A stretch of DNA of 5,604 nucleotides from contig VFKI01000036.1 of the NCBI GenBank assembly GCA_009885665.1, positions 1 through 5,604 of the forward strand, written 5' to 3'. Made by a program: the position numbers and the translations under genes. Positions 1 through 5,598 of this stretch are shown one piece after another. This DNA is from Gammaproteobacteria bacterium (GTDB lineage: Bacteria > Pseudomonadota > Gammaproteobacteria > DSM-16500). Every line of letters begins with the position of its first letter. The stretch's first letter is position 1. Below the pieces are notes generated by a model. It did no database searches, was not told where the DNA came from, and worked only from the letters and a program-made list of their open reading frames with translations.

Positions 1-78
1 AATGCAGTGTGCTGCGTACTCAGTTCCTCTTCCCTATCTTTTGTAATTAATAATTAATAATAAATACAAAAATTCCGT
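1..78. repeat. Upstream direct repeat, copy 1
   Basis: This 78-bp stretch is repeated at 164-248. The two copies agree over their whole length except for one missing 7-bp TAATTAA unit here and one substitution (A at 68 against C at 238). The copy begins with aatgcagtgtgctgcgtact and ends at ttccgt; after that the two sequences diverge. It begins at the window edge, so its true left end may lie further out. It keeps only the first bases (CCGT) of the Pho box that completes copy 2, so it is not expected to act as a PhoB promoter itself. No gene is visible in it. Confidence 0.93.
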
Positions 79-121
79 ATTCCCTACATAAAGCAGGGTA
101 AATGTTGGCGATGGGGGAGTT

Positions 122-156
122 GTCAGAGGGGGAGAGCGCTATTCTCCCCCTCTGAC
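122..156. repeat. Perfect GC-rich inverted repeat (hairpin)
   Basis: A 13-bp perfect stem (122-134 pairing with 144-156, gtcagagggggag against ctccccctctgac) extends by one A-T pair to 14 bp and leaves a 7-base loop (gcgctat). Neither side is followed by a T-run, so it is not a textbook intrinsic terminator in either direction. It lies between the two direct repeats, about 90 bp upstream of the Pho box. It could be a REP-like unit, a T-less terminator of an upstream gene outside the window, or a protein-binding site. The structure is certain and the role is not. Confidence 0.85.
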
Positions 157-163
157 GCCCGTC

Positions 164-248
164 AATGCAGTGTGCTGCGTACTCAGTTCCTCTTCCCTAT
201 CTTTTGTAATTAATAATTAATAATTAATAATAAATACCAAAATTCCGT
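164..248. repeat. Upstream direct repeat, copy 2
   Basis: Second copy of the sequence at 1-78, 85 bp long because it carries three rather than two TAATTAA units. Its right end (ttccgt, 243-248) runs into the Pho box that starts at 245, so similarity between the copies stops four bases inside the operator. The start-to-start distance is 163 bp. This could be a local tandem duplication of the promoter-upstream region or two members of a dispersed repeat family; the window does not separate these. Confidence 0.93.
207..227. repeat. TAATTAA heptamer array (3 units)
   Basis: Three perfect head-to-tail 7-bp units lie at 207-213, 214-220 and 221-227, followed by a degenerate taataaat tail. The matching array in the other direct repeat (44-57) has only two units. 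The array sits directly upstream of the Pho box in an almost pure A/T tract, where it could bend DNA or contact the RNA polymerase alpha subunit. That role is inferred from position only. Confidence 0.85.
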
Positions 249-278
249 CATCATTCTGTCACAATTCCCCGCTATGAT
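245..278 (+). promoter_or_regulatory. Pho box and -10 element (PhoB-dependent promoter)
   Basis: CCGTCATCATTCTGTCAC (245-262) has the Pho box form: two 7-bp direct repeats, CCGTCAT and CTGTCAC, separated by the 4-base spacer CATT. Compared with the E. coli consensus CTGTCAT-N4-CTGTCAT, each half differs at one position. Ten bases after it comes TATGAT (273-278), a 5-of-6 match to the -10 hexamer. That is the spacing known for E. coli pho promoters, where PhoB replaces a -35 contact. The bases at the normal -35 position (250-255, atcatt) fit poorly, which agrees with activator dependence. Transcription should start near 285 and read the porin-pst operon. Confidence 0.9.
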
Positions 279-311
279 GGCTCCGTAATCAAATGACGGA
301 GTTAAATAAAT

Positions 312-1577
312 ATGCGTAAGCGTTGTATCCAGTTCGTATTTTTTCTTATGGCAGGCTGGACGAGTGTCAGTCAAGCAGCAGCAACGGATGCTTCCAAAGA
401 TGCGCATACACAAATCAGCGGTAAGCTACGTATGTATGATTTTATACGTGATTATGGCAAGAAAGGTGTGCCCAATCAAAGCGCTTTTTCACTTGGCGGC
501 GAGCTGGGCATATTAAGTCCCTTGTTTTTCTCAGGTTTTCAAGTGGGTGGCACGCTCTATACTGCGCAACCTTTAGGATTAAATGGCGGCCATGGGCATG
601 TTGATAATACTTTACCCGGTTATCCCGTCACGACTTTAGGTCAGGCATATGCACAATTTAAACGCGCAACTTGGTTGGTGCGGGTTGGCGATCAATTTGT
701 TCAAACACCCTGGTTGGGTGCATCTGATTCGCGCATGATCCCAGCGACTTATCAAGGTGTGGTGGCAACCTGGCAGCTGCTTGATGCGCTTAAATTGACA
801 GCATTGCGGGTGTGGCGTTTTAAAGGGCGTACCGAAGATGATTTCGCTGCAACTGATTTATACAATTCAGATCATCAGGGGGGTTCGCCTGTCAGTCATT
901 ACGATAGAAAGCATAATCCAGGTGCATTCGCGGTAGGTGCACAATTTAAACAAGATGCCATTACATCGCAAGCGTGGTTTTATCAATTTTTTAATCGCGC
1001 GAATTTAATGTATGCGGATGGAAAATACGTATTTAACAAAAGCAATACCTGGCGCCCGGTTGTGGCAGCGCAAGCTTTACGTGAGTGGGGTGATGGAAAT
1101 AATCAATTGGCCGCTTTTACAAATGGTGCAGCGAATAGTACGGCGGGCGGTGTATTGTTTGGCGTGGAAACAGATCGCGGCAATGTAACATTGGCATATA
1201 ACAAAATTCGTGCGCGTAGTAGCGGTTTTCACAATGGCGATATTTTGTCGCCTTATAGCACGGGCTATGCAACGGATCCGTTGTATACCACAACGATGAT
1301 TGCTGGATTAGTTGAAAAATCCAGTGGTTCAGCGGTGAAATTGGCGGCCAGTTATTTCATTATTCCAGAACGTTGGCAAGTGGCGGGTGACTATGCCAAA
1401 TATTACACCTCACCTAGATTGCCGAATACCCATGAAAGTGATTTTGATACGACGTATCATTTTGCTGGAAATTATAAAGGTTTATCGCTGCGTTATCGGT
1501 TGGGTTTGGAAAATGGCGATATCAGTAAACGACGGTTTATTTATAGCCGCGTTATGGCACAGTATAGTTTTTATTAA
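312..1577 (+). CDS. OprD-like outer-membrane porin, phosphate-starvation inducible
   Basis: A 421-residue predicted beta-barrel porin. The first 23 or so residues form a signal peptide (MRKR, hydrophobic core about 6-15, cleavage likely near SQA-A at 21-24). The mature part shows alternating polar/hydrophobic strands without long helical hydrophobic segments and ends in an aromatic-terminated strand (AQYSFY), typical of barrel proteins handled by the Bam complex. Segments at about 39-49 (LRMYDFIRDYG), 65-91 and 123-150 (VGDQ, SDSRMIP, TYQGV) resemble the OprD porin family. OprD members pass small, often anionic or zwitterionic solutes. The ATG follows ggag at 298-301 with 10 bases between. 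As first gene behind the Pho box it probably admits phosphate or a phosphorylated compound, but the substrate is inferred from context. It does not look like the phosphate porins OprP/OprO or PhoE. Family assignment is moderately sure; porin nature is strong. Confidence 0.82.
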   Translation: MRKRCIQFVFFLMAGWTSVSQAAATDASKDAHTQISGKLRMYDFIRDYGKKGVPNQSAFSLGGELGILSPLFFSGFQVGGTLYTAQPLGLNGGHGHVDNTLPGYPVTTLGQAYAQFKRATWLVRVGDQFVQTPWLGASDSRMIPATYQGVVATWQLLDALKLTALRVWRFKGRTEDDFAATDLYNSDHQGGSPVSHYDRKHNPGAFAVGAQFKQDAITSQAWFYQFFNRANLMYADGKYVFNKSNTWRPVVAAQALREWGDGNNQLAAFTNGAANSTAGGVLFGVETDRGNVTLAYNKIRARSSGFHNGDILSPYSTGYATDPLYTTTMIAGLVEKSSGSAVKLAASYFIIPERWQVAGDYAKYYTSPRLPNTHESDFDTTYHFAGNYKGLSLRYRLGLENGDISKRRFIYSRVMAQYSFY

Positions 1578-1592
1578 GGAGTGTGGAGTATG
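1575..1592 (+). promoter_or_regulatory. Ribosome binding site deciding the pstS start
   Basis: taagga (1575-1580) overlaps the porin stop codon and lies 9 bases before ATG 1590, a normal distance. A GTG at 1581 is in frame but directly abuts this site, too close to use it. Further downstream, GTG 1686 would give a conventional signal peptide but has no purine-rich site ahead of it. The site therefore supports ATG 1590 and the long N-terminus. Confidence 0.7.
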
Positions 1593-2774
1593 CGTTTTGA
1601 AAAATGGGTGCGTAGCGTGTTAGCGGTAGATGTTTTACGCGTGGGTAATCAGCAATATTTATTTTCCTCAGAATCAGTTGTTTGTGTGCCGGTAAAAAAA
1701 CGTGCGCGTTATCAATATATTGTTGGTTTTGTTGTGGCGCTTGGGATATGCGCTGCTGCGACATGCTTAGCATTCAATGCGCCGCCTGCGGCCGCCGCCG
1801 CGACGACGGTGACAGACATTACTGGCGCAGGCGCAACTTTTCCTTATCCCGTTTATGCTAAATGGGCTGAAAGTTGGCAGGCGCAACAAAATATGCGTTT
1901 GAATTATCAACCCGTCGGTTCGGGGGGGGGTATTCGCGAAATCAAGCAAAAAACCGTGGATTTTGGTGCTTCGGATTTGCCATTATCGACGAATGAATTA
2001 ACGGCTGCAGAATTGGTGCAGTTTCCTGCGATTATTGGCGGCGTGGTGCCAGTGATCAATTTGCCAAATATTACCACAGCATTAAAATTGACGGGTAGTG
2101 TATTGGCGAATATTTTTCTTGGAAAAATTATACGCTGGGATGATGCAGCTATTAAAGCATTGAATCCGGACGTTGCTTTGCCGGACATTGCGATTACCGT
2201 CGTGCATCGTTCTGATGGTTCTGGCACTACGTTCTTATTTACCCATTATTTGGGGCAGGAAAATAAAAGTTGGCAAACTAAAGTGGGTAGCAGTACAGCC
2301 GTTTCTTGGCCAGTGGGTATCGGTGGAAAAGGGAACGCTGGTATTGCAGCGTTTGTGCAGCGCATTCCAGGTTCAATCGGTTATGTCGAATATGCTTATG
2401 GTAAACAAAATAATTTGACACCCATTATGTTGCAAAATCGCGCGGGTCAATTTGTTGCGCCATCACTGGCAACATTTTCAGCTGCCAGTGAAAATGCAAC
2501 GTGGACAGCTAAAAATAATTTTGCAGAAATTTTGACGGATGAGCCGGGCGCACAAAGTTGGCCAATTACTGGTGCTAGTTTTATTTTAGTGCCGGCGCAA
2601 CCCACTGCGCCACAAAAAACTAAAGCGGTATTGCAATTTTTTACATGGAGCTGGCAGCATGGTGCTGATCAGGCAAGGCAGTTGGATTATGTGCCGCTAC
2701 CTGCATTGGCCGTTCAAAAAATTAAAGCTGACTGGCAGATGACAATTAAAGGTCTAGTGCTCCGTAAAATTTAA
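1590..2774 (+). CDS. pstS: Periplasmic phosphate-binding protein PstS
   Basis: A 394-residue protein that captures inorganic phosphate in the periplasm and delivers it to PstC-PstA. After an N-terminal extension of about 40 residues comes a hydrophobic signal segment (about 43-62) and an alanine-rich cleavage region (about 64-72). The mature domain starts with TGAGATFPYPVYAKW and follows E. coli PstS closely. The phosphate ligands appear kept: T83 and F84 (GATF), S111 (VGSGGG), D129 (DFGASD), R207 and S211-G212-T213 (HRSDGSGT). WPVGIGGKGN, GIAAFVQR and IGYVEYAYGKQNNL are also family hallmarks. Two oddities: the extension before the signal peptide, and a C-terminus that departs from the family after TIK and ends GLVLRKI, where the final five codons lie in a palindromic element. 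A G9 run (1922-1930) encodes the glycine loop. It lies 12 bases after the porin and is probably co-transcribed. Product is very sure; the start is less so. Confidence 0.95.
   Translation: MRFEKWVRSVLAVDVLRVGNQQYLFSSESVVCVPVKKRARYQYIVGFVVALGICAAATCLAFNAPPAAAAATTVTDITGAGATFPYPVYAKWAESWQAQQNMRLNYQPVGSGGGIREIKQKTVDFGASDLPLSTNELTAAELVQFPAIIGGVVPVINLPNITTALKLTGSVLANIFLGKIIRWDDAAIKALNPDVALPDIAITVVHRSDGSGTTFLFTHYLGQENKSWQTKVGSSTAVSWPVGIGGKGNAGIAAFVQRIPGSIGYVEYAYGKQNNLTPIMLQNRAGQFVAPSLATFSAASENATWTAKNNFAEILTDEPGAQSWPITGASFILVPAQPTAPQKTKAVLQFFTWSWQHGADQARQLDYVPLPALAVQKIKADWQMTIKGLVLRKI
1922..1930 (+). repeat. G9 homopolymer inside pstS
   Basis: Nine consecutive G residues encode the end of S111 and glycines 112-114 of the conserved VGSGGGI phosphate-binding loop (codons tcg ggg ggg ggt). 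Most glycines elsewhere in this operon use ggt or ggc, so the run is not forced by the protein or by the local codon habit. A one-base slip would shift the reading frame about 110 codons into the protein. Confidence 0.9.
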
Positions 2775-2936
2775 ATCTTCGAGTATGATCACGCATCTTG
2801 CGTCGGCCTTGAAATGTTTTATTCTAAAAAAATGCTCAACGTACTTATGAGTACGCCTCTGCTTTTTTTCGAACAAAACCCTCCAATCCCTCGCAAGCTA
2901 CCCGCCAACCCAAAGATTTAAATTTGACGGAGCACT
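2756..2936. mobile_element. 181-bp imperfect palindromic element (MITE/ERIC-like)
   Basis: The ends are 24-bp inverted repeats with one mismatch: 2756-2779 (begins agtgctccgt) and 2913-2936 (ends acggagcact). Inside, inverted similarity continues: cttgcg (2797-2802) with cgcaag (2892-2897), 2816-2835 with 2861-2879, and a central hairpin cgtact-tatg-agtacg (2840-2855). The whole unit is thus one long imperfect hairpin of about 90 bp per arm. It has no reading frame of its own that looks like a protein, so it would be non-autonomous if mobile. No clear target-site duplication is seen. The left arm encodes the last five residues and stop of PstS; the right arm carries the ribosome binding site of pstC. 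Palindromic nature is certain; mobility is inferred. Confidence 0.8.
2816..2879. terminator. Terminator-like core hairpin between pstS and pstC
   Basis: Within the palindrome, gttttattct-A7-tgc (2816-2835) pairs with gc-T7-cgaacaaaac (2861-2879) with two mismatches and one bulge. An inner 6-bp stem (2840-2845 with 2850-2855) is capped by tatg. The transcript would have a stem followed closely by seven U residues (2863-2869), and because of the palindrome the same holds on the opposite strand. The stem next to the U-run is AT-rich with an internal loop, so termination would probably be partial. This would suit the known need for much more PstS than PstCAB, but that is inference. Confidence 0.45.
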
Positions 2937-2942
2937 CGCATA

Positions 2943-3851
2943 ATGGATAACGTATTCAAGCGCGTAACTGCATCATGCGCGCTGATTCTTTTGCTAGTTT
3001 TTATAGGTATTTTGTTACAACTTGTGTCGGCCAGTCATCCCGCGGCGCAAGCCAATGGTTGGCATTTTTTGGTGAGCGCGAATTGGGATCCGGTCACGCA
3101 ACAATTTGGCGCATTGGGCCCGTTGATAGGTACCGTGTTGACGGCGCTGATCGCATTATTGATTGCTATTCCCTTTAGCATTGGTATTGCTATTTTCTTG
3201 ACAGTTGTTGCGCCTCTGGCGTTACGTCAACCGTTGCGTATTGCAATTGAATTATTGGCAGGCATTCCGGGCATTATTTATGGCATGTGGGGTTTGTTAG
3301 TATTTGCGCCATGGTTTGCTACGCATGGCGAAGGATGGTTGATTGCGCATGTGGGCACTTTGCCTGTGTTGGGAAATTTTTTCAGTGGTGAGCCAATGGG
3401 GATTGGTGTATTAACGGCCGGCATTATTTTAAGTATCATGATTATTCCTTTTATTGCCGCAGTCGTGCGTGATGTTTTTGAAATTGTCCCTGATTTATTA
3501 AAAGAATCTGGATTTGCCTTGGGTGCAACATCGTGGGAAGTGGTGCGGCATATTATGTTGCCGCATGCATGGCGCGGCGCGATTGGTGGCATCATGTTGG
3601 GGTTGGGGCGCGCGCTGGGTGAGACCATGGCTGTTGCATTTGTGATAGGCAATTCGCATGATTTGTCTGCTTCATTACTGATGCCAGGCAGTAGTATTGC
3701 CTCCGTATTGGCGAATGAATTTACTGAAGCAGTGGGTCCGCTTTATAGTGCATCGCTGACTGAATTAGGCTTGATATTATTTGGTATTACATTTGCCATC
3801 ATTTTACTGTCAAAATGGTTGTTGCGGAGTGTCAGCGCATGCCATACCTGA
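2943..3851 (+). CDS. pstC: Phosphate ABC transporter permease PstC
   Basis: A 302-residue inner-membrane protein that forms the phosphate channel together with PstA. Six hydrophobic segments can be placed at about 9-29, 58-90, 103-124, 154-176, 213-236 and 272-295. Family signatures are clear: GALGPLIGT (56-64), AIELLAGIPGIIYGMWGL (101-118), the ABC-permease EAA-type cytoplasmic loop ESGFALGATSWEVV (188-201) that docks with PstB, GGIMLGLGRALGETMAV (215-231), and MPGSSIASVLANEF (247-260). It is a little shorter at the N-terminus than E. coli PstC (319 residues): only about eight residues precede the first membrane segment. An in-frame TGA at 2925 rules out an earlier start. The ribosome binding site ggag (2929-2932) is 10 bases before the ATG and lies in the right arm of the palindromic element. 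The end overlaps pstA by 13 bases. Confidence 0.95.
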   Translation: MDNVFKRVTASCALILLLVFIGILLQLVSASHPAAQANGWHFLVSANWDPVTQQFGALGPLIGTVLTALIALLIAIPFSIGIAIFLTVVAPLALRQPLRIAIELLAGIPGIIYGMWGLLVFAPWFATHGEGWLIAHVGTLPVLGNFFSGEPMGIGVLTAGIILSIMIIPFIAAVVRDVFEIVPDLLKESGFALGATSWEVVRHIMLPHAWRGAIGGIMLGLGRALGETMAVAFVIGNSHDLSASLLMPGSSIASVLANEFTEAVGPLYSASLTELGLILFGITFAIILLSKWLLRSVSACHT

Positions 3852-4693
3852 AACGTCGCGTCATTAATGCAGTGCAACTGACTATCGCAAGCAGCGTGAC
3901 ACTATTAGCATGCGCTAGTTTGGGGTGGATATTATTTTCCTTATTTCAACAAGGCTTGCCAGGCTTGCATTTCAGCGTATTTTTTAATACGACGCATTCA
4001 CCTGGCAGTGGTGGCGGGTTAGGCAATGCCATTTTAGGCAGCTTATTGTTGACAGGCTGCGCAATCGTATTGGCAACACCCATCGGTATTTTGGGCGGAT
4101 GTTGGTTGGCGGAATTTGGTGCTGACAGTCGGCTGGCGCGTGCTGTGCGTATGATAAATGATGTGATGTTGAGTGCGCCCTCTATTATTGTTGGTTTATT
4201 TGTCTATGCAGTATGCGTCGTACCATTAGGACATTTTTCAGGTTGGGCGGGTGTAATTGCGCTGACGATTATTGTGTTGCCGGTGATTACGCGTACCACA
4301 GAGGATATGCTGGAATTAGTGCCGACGGCATTGCGCGAAGCCTCGGTTGCACTGGGTGCGCCGCGTTGGAAAACGTGTTTGATGATTGCGTTGCGCGTGG
4401 CGCGAACCGGCGTATTGACGGGCATATTATTGGGTTTGGCACGTATTAGTGGTGAAACTGCGCCATTGATGTTTACCGCATTAAACAATCCATTTTGGAG
4501 TGTGAACATGAACCAGCCGGTTGCGAATTTACCGATGGTGATTTATCAATATGTCATGAGTCCATATAATGATTGGCATCAATTGGCATGGACGGGTGCA
4601 TTATTAATTACGATGTGGATGCTGGGGATTAATCTATGGGTACGCGTTGTATTTCAGCAGAAATCACCACTTCACTCGCTCAGGAAAAAATGA
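3839..4693 (+). CDS. pstA: Phosphate ABC transporter permease PstA
   Basis: A 284-residue inner-membrane permease, partner of PstC. The first membrane segment is at about 16-36, a periplasmic loop holds the glycine-rich SPGSGGGLGNAILGS (54-68), and further segments lie at about 66-92, 115-131, 136-152, 188-205 and 249-270. NDVMLSAPSIIVGLFVY (107-123) is a PstA hallmark. The EAA-type loop REASVALGAPRWKT (166-179) should contact PstB, and GLARISGETAPL (199-210) matches the family's conserved GxARxxGETAPL stretch. ATG 3839 is chosen because ggag at 3826-3829 sits 9 bases upstream and the protein then begins with a short basic MPYLKRR end; an in-frame ATG at 3815 lies deeper in pstC and lacks that support. 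The start overlaps the end of pstC by 13 bases, suggesting translational coupling. Confidence 0.95.
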   Translation: MPYLKRRVINAVQLTIASSVTLLACASLGWILFSLFQQGLPGLHFSVFFNTTHSPGSGGGLGNAILGSLLLTGCAIVLATPIGILGGCWLAEFGADSRLARAVRMINDVMLSAPSIIVGLFVYAVCVVPLGHFSGWAGVIALTIIVLPVITRTTEDMLELVPTALREASVALGAPRWKTCLMIALRVARTGVLTGILLGLARISGETAPLMFTALNNPFWSVNMNQPVANLPMVIYQYVMSPYNDWHQLAWTGALLITMWMLGINLWVRVVFQQKSPLHSLRKK

Positions 4694-4694
4694 A

Positions 4695-5450
4695 ATGCAA
4701 ACAAAGATTCATATTCGTGATGTCGATTTTTATTATGGCGCGACACATGTGCTGAAAAGTATTAATTTAAATATTCTTGAAAAGCGTGTGACGGCATTGA
4801 TTGGCCCGTCGGGTTGTGGAAAATCAACGTTGTTGCGTGCGATTAATCGCATTTATGATTTATATCCGCACCAGCATGCAACAGGTAAAATTCTTTTAGA
4901 TGATAAGGATATTCTTAATGCGCATGTGGATTTAAATCAATTGCGCAGCCGTGTTGGCATGGTATTTCAAAAACCCACGCCGTTTCCCATGTCGATTTTT
5001 AATAATGTTGCTTTTGGGGTGAAGTTACATGCGCAATTGGATCGCGAGGCATTAGCTGGCAGAGTGGAGTGGGCGTTGCGTAAAGCCGATTTATGGCATC
5101 AAGTGAAAGATAAATTAAAACAAAGCGGATTAGGATTGTCAGGCGGGCAGCAGCAGCGTTTGTGTATCGCGCGTGCAATTGCAGTGCATCCGGAAGTCTT
5201 GCTGCTCGATGAGCCAACGTCTGCGTTAGATCCAATTGCGACGGGGCATATTGAAAGCTTGATCAGTGAGTTGCGCGAAGATTATACTATTTTAATGGTG
5301 ACGCATAACATGCAACAAGCGGCGCGCATTTCTGATTTTACAGCGTATATGTATCTCGGTAGATTGGTTGAGTATAATGCCACTGATATTATTTTTCAGT
5401 GTGCACGCGAGCCAGCGACGCGTGCGTATGTGGCGGGAGCGTTTGGCTGA
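4695..5450 (+). CDS. pstB: Phosphate ABC transporter ATPase PstB
   Basis: A 251-residue cytoplasmic ATPase that drives phosphate import through PstC-PstA; the E. coli protein has 257 residues. All nucleotide-binding elements are present: Walker A GPSGCGKST (37-45), Q-loop FQKPTPFPMS (91-100) with the PTPFPMSI wording typical of PstB, ABC signature LSGGQQQR (148-155), Walker B VLLLDEP (168-174) with catalytic E173, D-loop SALD (176-179) and switch histidine H204 in VTHNMQQA. The C-terminal TRAYVAGAFG corresponds to the family's YITGRFG-type end. ATG 4695 is preceded by agga (4682-4685) at 9 bases and follows the pstA stop after one base (tga-a-atg). An in-frame ATG at 4647 would add 16 unusual residues inside pstA and is less likely. 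In E. coli this gene is followed by phoU, which is not seen here. Confidence 0.97.
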   Translation: MQTKIHIRDVDFYYGATHVLKSINLNILEKRVTALIGPSGCGKSTLLRAINRIYDLYPHQHATGKILLDDKDILNAHVDLNQLRSRVGMVFQKPTPFPMSIFNNVAFGVKLHAQLDREALAGRVEWALRKADLWHQVKDKLKQSGLGLSGGQQQRLCIARAIAVHPEVLLLDEPTSALDPIATGHIESLISELREDYTILMVTHNMQQAARISDFTAYMYLGRLVEYNATDIIFQCAREPATRAYVAGAFG

Positions 5451-5467
5451 ATATAAGGAATTGGCTC

Positions 5468-5482
5468 AGCACCAATGGTGCT
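5468..5482 (+). terminator. Small hairpin after pstB
   Basis: agcacc (5468-5473) pairs perfectly with ggtgct (5477-5482) around a 3-base loop, 18 bases after the pstB stop. The following bases are AT-rich (aaattaagctaaaaa) but contain no run of T; the nearest T-run (5519-5524) is 36 bases further on. It may mark the end of the operon message or protect its 3' end, but it is not a convincing intrinsic terminator. Confidence 0.35.
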
Positions 5483-5538
5483 AAATTAAGCTAAAAACCG
5501 ACATTCCAAGGATCCGTCTTTTTTGATAACTCTTCGTT

Positions 5539-5598
5539 AAAAATGCGTTTTAAATGCTCATTTACTTGCGTGTAAACTGCGCTTTAAAACGCATTTTT
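5539..5598. repeat. Second long imperfect palindrome at the right edge
   Basis: Sixteen bases at 5539-5554 (aaaaatgcgttttaaa) are a perfect reverse complement of 5583-5598. Between them the pairing continues imperfectly (gctca against tgcgc) and then as tttac (5561-5565) with gtaaa (5572-5576) around a short ttgcgt loop, making a nearly continuous cruciform of 60 bases. The outer arm begins with an A-run and ends in T5, so it might also terminate transcription from either side. The layout resembles interspersed palindromic repeats common between bacterial genes. It may continue past the window end. Confidence 0.75.

Noticed and set aside
281..301. ctccgt (281-286) and acggag (296-301) could form a hairpin hiding the porin ribosome binding site.
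   Set aside because: The predicted transcription start is near 285, so most of the 5' arm would not be in the RNA. It also resembles the ends of the 181-bp element, but 6-8 bases are too few to claim kinship.
1..311. CRISPR array or phage-type attachment site in the upstream repeats.
   Set aside because: Only two units with an 85-bp spacer and no cas, integrase or tRNA sequence nearby.
1581..1589. GTG at 1581 as an upstream start for pstS.
   Set aside because: It directly abuts the taagga ribosome binding site, leaving no spacing. ATG 1590 has a normal distance.
2848..2856. tgagtacgc in the palindrome core matches the reverse complement of gcgtactca in the upstream direct repeats.
   Set aside because: Only 9 bases agree and the flanks differ; part of the match is forced by the palindrome centre.
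2746..2946. Target-site duplication around the palindromic element.
   Set aside because: The flanks (ggtct on the left, cgcat on the right) share no convincing direct repeat, so transposition cannot be shown from this copy alone.
3278..3652. Antisense open frame of 124 codons across pstC (similar ones lie at 1907-2227 and 4204-4509).
   Set aside because: They lie wholly opposite well-conserved coding sequence, have no recognisable domain, and look like shadows of the sense codon pattern.
4647..4694. In-frame ATG at 4647 as the pstB start.
   Set aside because: It would add 16 residues unlike PstB, lies within pstA, and the ATG at 4695 has an agga at 9 bases and gives the usual family N-terminus.
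5513..5536. tccgt followed by tcttcg here resembles the left arm of the 181-bp element at 2761-2781.
   Set aside because: The two short matches are separated by different-length, dissimilar sequence (13 against about 10 bases), which chance could produce.
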